Shown here piece after piece: positions 16,983 to 25,216 of a DNA stretch of 64,000 bases (the stretch's first letter is position 1; each line of letters starts with the position of its first letter). The DNA is from Pseudomonas iridis (GTDB lineage Bacteria > Pseudomonadota > Gammaproteobacteria > Pseudomonadales > Pseudomonadaceae). Both the position numbers and the translations under genes were made by a program. Where the stretch lies: contig NZ_JACXXO010000022.1 of NCBI RefSeq assembly GCF_017980685.1, positions 19,763 to 83,762 on the forward strand, read 5' to 3'. The notes under the pieces were generated by a model. The model ran no database searches, was not told where the DNA came from, and saw only the letters and a program-made list of their open reading frames with translations.

Positions 16983-17479
16983 GAACGGCAATCGGGTGAT
17001 GGGTTTGGCACTGCTGTTGATCCGTGTGCACGGATTTCAGCAGTGACAACCGTGAATAAATCAAACTGAATCAGTTTTAAAAGTTACGTAATTTCATCCC
17101 GCGCAATTCGCAACACCAGGCAACAACACTTCGATATACACCCATCAAACTCCCTCTCTAATATAGCCGCGCAACTGACCATCCACGCCAGAACAAGGAA
17201 GTTCTATATGGCCCAGCGTCTACACATCCGCACGATTAAAACCGACTCCGAAATCCCGGCAACCAACGTTTGTTCGGCCGCCGACATTTGCTCGCCCCTA
17301 TTCCCCTGTCCCTAGCGCTCTCGGCCGGCCTGTATTCCAGCGTAGCCCGACCGATCGCCGCCACCAAACCGCATAACACCCGACGCACGCCCGTTGCGAT
17401 GTGTCGTGGTCGCCCTGCGCGCTAAACATTACAAGCCTGTTTATCGACCAATCTTAATCATTCAACCCGAAGTGTATAA
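16983..17479. other. intergenic region upstream of the A/B toxin-like locus
   Basis: 497 bases with a hairpin at 17011-17043, an AT-rich stretch (about 17060-17095) suited to a promoter, and one small open frame at 17208. It is the only long upstream region for the five-gene locus that follows. I could not fix a promoter. Confidence 0.5.
17208..17315 (+). CDS. possible 35-residue leader peptide or gene remnant
   Basis: ATG at 17208 opens 35 codons with three cysteines ending in CSPLFPCP and TAG at 17313. It is preceded by GAACAAGGAAGTTC (17191-17204), a 14-base string repeated exactly before the B2 gene (27355-27368), so a ribosome-binding leader was probably copied here. The peptide resembles nothing I know and may be a remnant. 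Treat as uncertain. Confidence 0.3.
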   Translation: MAQRLHIRTIKTDSEIPATNVCSAADICSPLFPCP

Positions 17480-19393
17480 ATGTTAAAGCCGACGAAAAAA
17501 ACCAACACCTCAAACATCGACAATACTTCCAGCGCAAGTAAAGCGGCGAACAGTTCAAACGCCGCTGCCCGCGCTCACAATCAGGTTGCGGACTTATCTA
17601 TCAATACTCCCGATGCTGATGCTGCCCGACGCGCCAGCACCGACACGTCGATTGAAACACCACACTCATCAGCGGTCATCATCACGGACATTCCGGGATC
17701 ACCTACGCGAGCTGCGATCCTCACCGTGGAATCGGCGATCCACATGATCACGTGGCCGAAAGAGCGCCTCGACGAACTGGTTCCATTCAGAGGCAATTCA
17801 GGGTTGTTCACCAGTAACGAAGGCACCCTGTTTGCCGATTTGAAAGGCCTGGGCAAGACAATGGTCGAGCGCAACAGCCAAGGTGAATATCAGGTGCCCT
17901 TCCCCTTCGTGCCCGGCGTGCCAGGGCCGATTCTGGCCAGGATCGACGGTGAACCGCATTGGCGCATCGAGCGTCCTGGCTGGGTAAAAAAAGCCGCGCA
18001 GACTCCGCCTCGCGAAATGGCGCCAGCCTTTGAATTTCTATCCCCCGGACTGGCGAAACTGCTGGAGCCCGCACGGCCGCAGGATGGCCTTCGTTACGAC
18101 AAAACCGGCAGGACCTACGCAGATATTGCGGACGAAGGTACGGTGCTGATCCGCAAGAACAGCGACGGTGAATATCAGGCCAGCGACTTCAACGAGCGGT
18201 TTGCCTCGGGCCCGTCGGTGGAGCGCATCCCCGGCACGGATCTTTGGCGGCGAATCCCCGAACGGCAATCGTCCCCGCAAAGCCCGCGACTGTATATCCA
18301 CGAGTCGTCCGACACCGATACAGACATCGGCACCCGCCCGGCAAAACGTCCCCGGCTGGAGGAGAGTGCCGAACCATCCGGACCGGCTGAAGTCTTGTAC
18401 ACCGCACCGCGAGTGTCCCGAGAGGCCGTTGAAAGTCCTTATTACTGGATGCAGTGGGGACATTACGACGGCCCGCCTCCAGGCCCGTCCACAAAGCTGG
18501 GCGGATTTGACTACGCGATCGTGCCACCAGGCTCGGCTGCCGATCGCTTGCCCCGAATGATTTTTTTGCAAAATCCCGAATCTCCAATCAGCCGCTTCGA
18601 CGAATTCGAGCGGGTGATGCGAGAGACGCCGCCCCTCCAGCCTGTGGCCATCTATCGCTATAGCAACGATCCAATGGAAGTGCGACCGGCGCAGAAGCTC
18701 TTCCACAAACCCTTGTCGCAATCGGTCGCCGAGCGCTTCACCGATTTCTCCGAGGGGACGGCACAAACTGTCGCCAGAACCCTGTTCGAGCGCGCTGACA
18801 ATTCCGCGCAAATCACTGCCACCGGGCTGCACCATATCTATGAGGTACTGACGCAGTGGAACTGGCGAGCCACCTCCGGCGTGCCGCCACTCGGCGATCC
18901 CATGCTCATGTTGCGAGAGGCCCCGCGTGTCGCACAGCACGGGCGAACCTTGCTACCGCTGACCGCCGCACCGGACGCGCCACTGCATAACCTGACCTTT
19001 GATCCGCAACGTTTCCCCGAAGACTGGAGTTACTACCTCAGGACCCTTTCGAACCAGGCCTTGAAGCAGTTGACCGGTGGCCTGCTGGTGCGTGCCGGTT
19101 ATGACGTCTTCCCGCTGACGCCTCATCATCAACGGCCCACGCTGGTGTTCCGCGGTCCAGCCAGCGATGACGTGTTCATTCTGAAACTGGGGGTGGTCGA
19201 GGGTAATGCCATTGCCCTTCATACCCAGGCCGGCACCGAACTGCTGGACCCGGTTCTGCCCGCCAGCATTGGCCAGCCAGCGTATGCCGCAGTACAGGCG
19301 GCCCATGCGAAGAAGCAGTTGATCTGGCTGCTGGGCGGCGTGCTCAACGTCAGGTCGAAGCCCGACTCCGTGTTCATTATCCGAGAGCGCTGA
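17480..19393 (+). CDS. toxin-like locus protein A1 (unknown family)
   Basis: A 637-residue protein of a family present three times here (A1, A2 at 23247, A3 at 25217). I know no named family for it. Residues 1-62 are Ser/Ala/Asn-rich and disordered, then comes SAVIITDI (64-71), a motif shared with the B proteins. Two related modules follow: about 108-164 (GLF...RNSQGEYQVP...WRIE) and about 203-260 (GLRYDKTGRTYADI...NSDGEYQ...LWRRI). A linker with KRPRLE (289-294) resembles a nuclear-localisation signal. The C-terminal 300 residues carry W-x-x-WG, FDEFERVMRE and FDPQRFPEDW motifs and end in FIIRER. There is no signal peptide or membrane helix. It lies 108 bases upstream of B1. Confidence 0.7.
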   Translation: MLKPTKKTNTSNIDNTSSASKAANSSNAAARAHNQVADLSINTPDADAARRASTDTSIETPHSSAVIITDIPGSPTRAAILTVESAIHMITWPKERLDELVPFRGNSGLFTSNEGTLFADLKGLGKTMVERNSQGEYQVPFPFVPGVPGPILARIDGEPHWRIERPGWVKKAAQTPPREMAPAFEFLSPGLAKLLEPARPQDGLRYDKTGRTYADIADEGTVLIRKNSDGEYQASDFNERFASGPSVERIPGTDLWRRIPERQSSPQSPRLYIHESSDTDTDIGTRPAKRPRLEESAEPSGPAEVLYTAPRVSREAVESPYYWMQWGHYDGPPPGPSTKLGGFDYAIVPPGSAADRLPRMIFLQNPESPISRFDEFERVMRETPPLQPVAIYRYSNDPMEVRPAQKLFHKPLSQSVAERFTDFSEGTAQTVARTLFERADNSAQITATGLHHIYEVLTQWNWRATSGVPPLGDPMLMLREAPRVAQHGRTLLPLTAAPDAPLHNLTFDPQRFPEDWSYYLRTLSNQALKQLTGGLLVRAGYDVFPLTPHHQRPTLVFRGPASDDVFILKLGVVEGNAIALHTQAGTELLDPVLPASIGQPAYAAVQAAHAKKQLIWLLGGVLNVRSKPDSVFIIRER

Positions 19394-19409
19394 AATCCGT
19401 GAACGGCGC

Positions 19410-19443
19410 CAGCCTGGCAGCGTGCCCCTGCGCTGCAAGGCTG
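19410..19443 (+). other. hairpin between A1 and B1
   Basis: CAGCCT...CAGCG pairs with CGCTG...AGGCTG with one internal mismatch. There is no T run, so it is more likely an mRNA processing, stability or attenuating structure than a terminator. Confidence 0.4.
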
Positions 19444-19501
19444 TGCGCCCGTTCTGCCGCTTTTTCACCGACCGATCAACAGCCAGCAAAAATGAACAAG
19501 G

Positions 19502-22500
19502 ATGCTCAAATTGCCCAGCACTCAGTCTTCCACGAATATCCATCTGGATGACGCCGTCGTCGTCACCGACATCGGCCTGCGCGCCAATCAGAAAACGCCC
19601 TCGACACTCGACATCAGCGCCGCCGAGGGCACGCCTGCGCACGCCACGCGCAACAGCAAAGCCTCGCAGCTGCGCATCGTCGACGAGCTCTTCGGCCCGT
19701 TACACATCGGCCCTTATTCCGTCACCCGGACATCCCTCGACGCTCTAGGCGCCACCCTGCTCGGAGAACAGCTGAACGGAAAAAACACTTTTTTCCGAGA
19801 GCCGAAACAATCCTTCTTGAACCATCTGCAGCTAGACCCGATAGCCATCGAAGCGCAGATGAAATTGACCACAGGCGCAGACGATTATTTGCTGCCTTCG
19901 CTGCTGTTCGAACTGGCGAGCATGCGCCCCCTGACTGCCCCGGCGATGCTCAGGGGAACCGATCCGTCGCTCGCCGATCCGCGCAAATACCGCCATGCGC
20001 TGGGCAAGCTGTTGAACGCTGCGCAACGACTCGATATCGGCGACACGCAACTGCCCGGACAAGCGCCCGGCCGCCTGCCCGGTTGGGTCAATCGCGCGAA
20101 AAGTGCGGGCATGGCCAGCATGGGCATGGGGCTGCAGTCATTTGGCGTCTACAGCGGCCTGCGCGGCCTGCATGACGCCATCCGCAACAAGAATGAATAC
20201 GAGACGATATTCAACGGTGCCAGCGTCGCCGGTGAGCTGGCTTCAATGGTGGTTGAAGTGTCCGTGGCAAAAAAAGCAACGCTGATGATTCAGGCCAGTC
20301 GCAGTGCCTGCAAAGGCTTCGCCCACACGCGAATCGGCGTACGGCTCGGACGCTCGGCCGGATTGCTCGCCAGCGTCCTGACCCTGCCCTTCGACATCAT
20401 CGCCGCCGTCGACGCTTTTGATGCAGCGTCCAAGGCCACGGGCAAGCAAGCTGTTGACCACTACGTCGAGGCCGGCCTGAGCGTCACCAGCGCCGCCATG
20501 ACCGTGCTGCTGGGCAGCGCGGCGTTGGCAGGGTTCTCCGCGGCAGGCCCGGTGGGTTTTCTGGCCGGGCTGTTTCTGGTGGCCGGTGCCCGCGTGTGGG
20601 CCGGAGTGCGCGCCGTGGATGACATTGATGACTACATCGAACTGACCACCCATGAGCGACTGCGCACCGGCTGGTTTGCCTTCTGGGGCGTCGACCCCGA
20701 CACCGCGGTGCAGAATCGTTATGACCTCGCCAAGGCAACGGCTGAGCACGCGAGGTTGCTGCAAACCACCGCGCGACGACTGCTCGACGGAACGCTCAAA
20801 GAACAGATTGAAGCCGTGGTCGATGGCGGCTTTGTCGCGGAATCGAACCCGGTGCAAATCCGCTTCTACAACTGGTCGCGGGAAACCATGGAAGACGCCA
20901 CGGTCAGCCGTGTGCAAATTCAGGACACCGATGACACGCTGGACGCCCGTGGCGGGGTGAATGAGCAAACCCCGGGGGCGTCACTCGGCACTGCCGGCGA
21001 GCACAAGGGCGTGTTGTGGTTTATCGGCGGCGGTGACGACGACATCCGCGGCGTCGAACACAAACCCAACGTGTTTCATTACAGGAACGGCACCAAGAAG
21101 CTGACCGGGGGCAACAGCGGCGATCAGTTCGTGTTCAAAGACGCGGCCAATCAACTCAAGAACGCCTCGGCGCAGGGTCGGCTATCGGCACTCGACGGTG
21201 GCGAGGGCAACGACACATTGTCATTGGCCGATGCCATTGCCGAACCAGGCGCAGGCAGGCTGGGCTACCACGTAGACCTCAAGGCAGGGCTGATGTCGGT
21301 GATCAGCCTGGACGATTCCACCCATCAGCGAAAACTCGAGCCGCACACGTCCCTGACCAGCATCGAGAATGTGACAACCCTTGCCGGCGCCAGCAATGAA
21401 GTCATCGCCACGCAAGCAGCCAACATTATCCAGGCGTGGGGAGAGGACGATATCCACGCCGCCGAGGGCGATGACCGCATCGATGTGTTCGGCGCTCATG
21501 CCACAGTGCACGGAGGAGCCGGCAGCGATACCTACAGCATTGCTCACGTGGCCGGTCATGTGTCGATCATCGAGGATGGCGCGCAAGACAGCATCATCGG
21601 TCTGGACTGGCGCAAGGAACTGATTGTCAGCTGGACGCTGGAAGGTGCGCACCTGGTCATCACCTCGCGGTTCGATCTGGATGACGACCTGAGTCGAATT
21701 GTCAGGATCAAGGATGTCTACCAACAGCGCGGCGCGCAACGCGTGCTGCAAAATGCGAAATTGCTGTTCATCACCCGCGATGGTTTCCACCTGGTACCGG
21801 ACCTGCCCGCCACACTCGACACCCCAGGGCCGATCACTCTGCAGGTGACGATCATCCGACCGGGCAGCACAGCCGGCCCGGTGATTGTCTACGAAGATGA
21901 ACAGACGGATCCGCGGAAAAAACTTGAGCGTTACTACATTCCCCGAGGCGAACGCCTCACCACGCTGCGCATTACCGAGCACTCACCGAAAGCCCTGAGC
22001 ATGGTCTACCTGGATTACGCCAGCCAGGAAATCTCCAGCATCGAGGCGTACTACAACGCCACGATCAAACGCGAGCTGGCGTTCGACCGCATCATGTATA
22101 CCGAGTGCGGCCTGTCCCTGCGCTTCGGTCAACATGAATTGCTCATCAAAAACCTCGCCAGTTCTCACAGTGTCGGCACTATCGCCATCGGTGAGCGCTT
22201 GACTCGACCGGCCCTGGCGGTGAACCAGCCGATCATTCTGGTCATGAACGACGGCGTGTCGTGGCGGCTCGAACAACCGCCCGTGGCCGACGATTTTTTC
22301 GCCAACGAAACGTTTCGCAACAGCTCCTCCAGCGCCTGGAAAAGCAGCGTCGCGCTTCCCCTCAAGCCATGCGCCGGCCCCTACCCTTTTTATCGGCCTG
22401 CAGACAATCCCGGGCATCAGCTGCGCGCCAGCAACGCCTGCATCGGGTTGAAAAGCCTGCAAAGGCAACGCGCAATCGAGCATCTCGTCGGCGAGGGATC

Positions 22501-23119
22501 CACCTACCTCGTGCACCTGACGCGCAATATAACGTTGCGTATCTCGACCCCCGGTGCACTGGCCGACGCACCGGCGCAGTTGCCTTATTCATCGGTATGG
22601 GAGCTCGACGCGACGCAACTGGGCGCAGTCGAGATCAGCCTCGCCGACCATTTGCTGCGCATCGGCGAAGTCATTGTTCATCTGCCGCAATACAGCCAGC
22701 CCGACGACCTGATTGACCAGGTGCACGTCATCACCCGCGGGGGGATCGTGCACAGCGTCTACATCGAGTTCGACACGATCTCCGTCAAGCACATTGATGC
22801 GCGCTACTTCGATCCCGAATTCGACTACGCCAACGCGTTAGCAGCGACCCCTGCGCGAGCGCGACACTTGGCGGTGCAAAACGCCGTGGTCCGGGAAAAC
22901 GCCTTGGCCCAGCCGATTTTTGATCCGCGCGACCGCAGTTGGGCAACGTCAGACGAGCCGCTGCACAAGCTCGCGTTCACCCAACTGCAGGTCTTGAACC
23001 GTTGCGACCACCAGCTTGAGGTTTGCCAGGATTTACTGCAGTTCGCCCTTCAGGCCGACCCGCCGGTGACCGCCGAGCAACTGATGGCGCTGAAGCAACA
23101 TTGCCTCGCGCTGCTCTGA
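19502..23119 (+). CDS. toxin-like locus protein B1: pore-type segment plus RTX-like repeats
   Basis: A 1,205-residue protein. The shared N-terminal motif DAVVVTDI is at 17-24. Residues about 205-395 form long hydrophobic helices (SAAMTVLLGSAALAGFSAAG, near 329-348) and end in VDDIDDYIEL...ERLRTGWFAFWG, reminiscent of the TcdA/TcdB- and Mcf/FitD-type pore-forming region. Residues about 505-680 hold hemolysin-type calcium-binding repeats such as LDGGEGNDTLSL (564-575) and VHGGAGSDTYSI (669-680). The last 500 residues are beta-rich and conserved with B2. There is no signal peptide; RTX repeats usually mean type I export, but no exporter is nearby. ATG 19502 aligns with the B2 start, yet ACAAGG abuts it with almost no spacing. 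Family assignment is inference. Confidence 0.7.
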   Translation: MLKLPSTQSSTNIHLDDAVVVTDIGLRANQKTPSTLDISAAEGTPAHATRNSKASQLRIVDELFGPLHIGPYSVTRTSLDALGATLLGEQLNGKNTFFREPKQSFLNHLQLDPIAIEAQMKLTTGADDYLLPSLLFELASMRPLTAPAMLRGTDPSLADPRKYRHALGKLLNAAQRLDIGDTQLPGQAPGRLPGWVNRAKSAGMASMGMGLQSFGVYSGLRGLHDAIRNKNEYETIFNGASVAGELASMVVEVSVAKKATLMIQASRSACKGFAHTRIGVRLGRSAGLLASVLTLPFDIIAAVDAFDAASKATGKQAVDHYVEAGLSVTSAAMTVLLGSAALAGFSAAGPVGFLAGLFLVAGARVWAGVRAVDDIDDYIELTTHERLRTGWFAFWGVDPDTAVQNRYDLAKATAEHARLLQTTARRLLDGTLKEQIEAVVDGGFVAESNPVQIRFYNWSRETMEDATVSRVQIQDTDDTLDARGGVNEQTPGASLGTAGEHKGVLWFIGGGDDDIRGVEHKPNVFHYRNGTKKLTGGNSGDQFVFKDAANQLKNASAQGRLSALDGGEGNDTLSLADAIAEPGAGRLGYHVDLKAGLMSVISLDDSTHQRKLEPHTSLTSIENVTTLAGASNEVIATQAANIIQAWGEDDIHAAEGDDRIDVFGAHATVHGGAGSDTYSIAHVAGHVSIIEDGAQDSIIGLDWRKELIVSWTLEGAHLVITSRFDLDDDLSRIVRIKDVYQQRGAQRVLQNAKLLFITRDGFHLVPDLPATLDTPGPITLQVTIIRPGSTAGPVIVYEDEQTDPRKKLERYYIPRGERLTTLRITEHSPKALSMVYLDYASQEISSIEAYYNATIKRELAFDRIMYTECGLSLRFGQHELLIKNLASSHSVGTIAIGERLTRPALAVNQPIILVMNDGVSWRLEQPPVADDFFANETFRNSSSSAWKSSVALPLKPCAGPYPFYRPADNPGHQLRASNACIGLKSLQRQRAIEHLVGEGSTYLVHLTRNITLRISTPGALADAPAQLPYSSVWELDATQLGAVEISLADHLLRIGEVIVHLPQYSQPDDLIDQVHVITRGGIVHSVYIEFDTISVKHIDARYFDPEFDYANALAATPARARHLAVQNAVVRENALAQPIFDPRDRSWATSDEPLHKLAFTQLQVLNRCDHQLEVCQDLLQFALQADPPVTAEQLMALKQHCLALL

Positions 23120-23246
23120 GACTCAGCCAGTGCGTTGAAATGGCGCGCGGTTTGTCCAGCGGCGCAGCGCACTGCGTCGCGCATGACACCGTAAACCGAC
23201 CGCCTCGCCATCCGATGGCACCACCCTTTTATTCAGGAAGATATCT

Positions 23247-25097
23247 ATGGCCAAGCCGCCCAGGAAAACCAGCGTAACCACGACGCCGCCCGCCTCTCCA
23301 GCCCCTAGGCCCGTTGCGGGTGTGGAAGTACCCCCCGCTTCGATCACAACCTCTCACGTCGTGGGCGCCGCTCATGCCCACAGTTCGACATCCTCCGCAA
23401 CACCGACTTCCCCCTCTTCAGGCGGAGCGAACGTGCAATCGGCGGTGGTCATTACGGCTATTACGGACCCGTCGCGCGCCCGAACGCTGGGTGCCATCAG
23501 CGCCACAAACTGGCCGAAGGACAAAATCCATGAACTGCGACCCGTGTCGATCGACAGTGGCCTGTTCGAAGGTTTTGACGGACAGATTTACGCGTTCGTC
23601 GGCGACCGCGATTACATGTGGGTCGAGCGCCGCGCAGATGGCGAATATCGAAGTCCTTTGGTGACGCGGCCGGGTGCAGAATTGAGCTTCAGAAAACTCG
23701 AAGGTGAAGCCCGCTGGCATGCCGATTGGCTGCCTTTGCAGCCTGTACCCGACCCAGATGTGACGCGCAACGACGCTCGGCCCAAGCCTCTCGGGTTCAT
23801 ACCGCCATTTCTGGCGGCCACCCTGACCTCCCGCGAACACTCGGCGCAGGGCTTGCGTTACGACGCCGCCCACCGGCCCTATGTCGATACGCTCGAGGGC
23901 ACCATCATGATTCATCGTCATCCGGATGGAAGTTATCAACAGAAATCCGCTGACCGCTTCATCCCGACGGGCCCGATGGTGGAGCAAATGGCGGGGCAGA
24001 AAATCTGGCGGTTCATTCAGAACGCCGAAGAGGGCCAGGCATCGAATCAACATTCGGCCAGTACTGATGGCGCCAGCGTTGACGCCATTGCTCAACCGGG
24101 CACGCGCGCCCACGGGGCAGAACGGCCACAGCCGCTGGCGAATGAACAATGGATAAACTGGGGCAAGGAAATAAAACCGGAAACCGGTGAATCCATTGCC
24201 ATCAACGGCCGCCACTACCCTATCGTGCCGGCAGGCAACCAGACGAACGACGCCACACGCGTGTACTTTCTCAGCCATCCGGATTTTTCGCCGAGCCATT
24301 TCGAGACGTTCGAGCGCATGCTGCGCGAGGCGCCGGCCCTTCAACCCGTGCCGATCTGGCGCAGCACTGATACGCCATTGAAGGTACGCGTCGGCGAGAA
24401 ATCGTTCACCCAGCCCCTGACGCAATCGGTCAGGGACATGTTCAGCGAGTTTTCCGATATCACTGCCCGAGCCGTCGCCAGAATGTTGTTCGAGCGTGCC
24501 GACAACTCGCGCACGATCACCTCCGCCGGTCTGTTGAAGCTGCAGTGGATAACCGATCAATGGCGGCGCAAGCCACTGGGCGCAGTTTCTTCGTTCGCCG
24601 ACCCGGTGGACATGCTGCCAGTGGCGCCACAGGCGCAAATTGGTGGCCGAACCACCGTCCTGCTGCCGCCCGAGGTGGACGGCCCGCTGCAACGCCTGAC
24701 ATTCGACCCGCAGCGTTTCCACGAGGAGTGGACCAAATACCGCAGCAATTCGACGTTTGCCAGTCTCAGGTTACTGGTCAGCGGGGTGCTCAGACGCTGC
24801 GGCTACGAAGTGGCGCCCTTCACCCGCTTTCAGGATTGGTCGTCGCTGGTTTTCCAGGGCAGCAACCGGGACAAGGTCTATTTCATGAAGGTGGGACAAG
24901 TCACCGGCAACGCTTTTGCGCTGGGCCATTCCCCGGAGACGGAATTCGCCGATCCGCAGCTGCGGGCAAGGATTGGCAACCCCGCCTATACCGCCCTCAT
25001 GCAAGCCAGGACGGAGGGCAAAATCGTCTGGCTGCAGGGCGGTGTCCTCAGTGACGGACTGGGCCGCTACTGTGTGTTCATCATCAGAGAAGCGTGA
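23247..25097 (+). CDS. toxin-like locus protein A2 (unknown family)
   Basis: A 616-residue paralogue of A1 and A3. It starts MAKPPRKTS, nearly the same as A3, followed by about 60 Pro/Ser/Ala-rich residues and the shared motif SAVVITAI (65-72). Two modules repeat: about 104-160 (GLF...ADGEYRSP...RWHAD) and about 205-262 (GLRYDAAHRPYVD...PDGSYQQ...IWRFI). The second half has WINWGK, HYPIVPAG, FETFERMLREAPALQP and LTFDPQRFHEEW, shared with A1 and A3, and ends FIIREA. The KRPRLE motif of A1 and A3 is missing. A good ribosome site CAGGAAG precedes ATG 23247. It lies 127 bases after B1. Function unknown. Confidence 0.68.
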   Translation: MAKPPRKTSVTTTPPASPAPRPVAGVEVPPASITTSHVVGAAHAHSSTSSATPTSPSSGGANVQSAVVITAITDPSRARTLGAISATNWPKDKIHELRPVSIDSGLFEGFDGQIYAFVGDRDYMWVERRADGEYRSPLVTRPGAELSFRKLEGEARWHADWLPLQPVPDPDVTRNDARPKPLGFIPPFLAATLTSREHSAQGLRYDAAHRPYVDTLEGTIMIHRHPDGSYQQKSADRFIPTGPMVEQMAGQKIWRFIQNAEEGQASNQHSASTDGASVDAIAQPGTRAHGAERPQPLANEQWINWGKEIKPETGESIAINGRHYPIVPAGNQTNDATRVYFLSHPDFSPSHFETFERMLREAPALQPVPIWRSTDTPLKVRVGEKSFTQPLTQSVRDMFSEFSDITARAVARMLFERADNSRTITSAGLLKLQWITDQWRRKPLGAVSSFADPVDMLPVAPQAQIGGRTTVLLPPEVDGPLQRLTFDPQRFHEEWTKYRSNSTFASLRLLVSGVLRRCGYEVAPFTRFQDWSSLVFQGSNRDKVYFMKVGQVTGNAFALGHSPETEFADPQLRARIGNPAYTALMQARTEGKIVWLQGGVLSDGLGRYCVFIIREA

Positions 25098-25216
25098 CGT
25101 CAGCCCTGACACGGGGAGGCGCAGACGTGACGATTTTTGAGAACGATATATAGATACCGCCAGTGAAAAAACTGCTTCGAAGATGATGGAATTTCAATCA
25201 TCAGCGGTACATACCC

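Noticed and set aside
17208..17380. Pro/Arg-rich frame overlapping the 35-codon frame (WPSVYTSARLKPTPKS...)
   Set aside because: It has no start codon and its weak likeness to the A1 start (LKPT) is too short to count.
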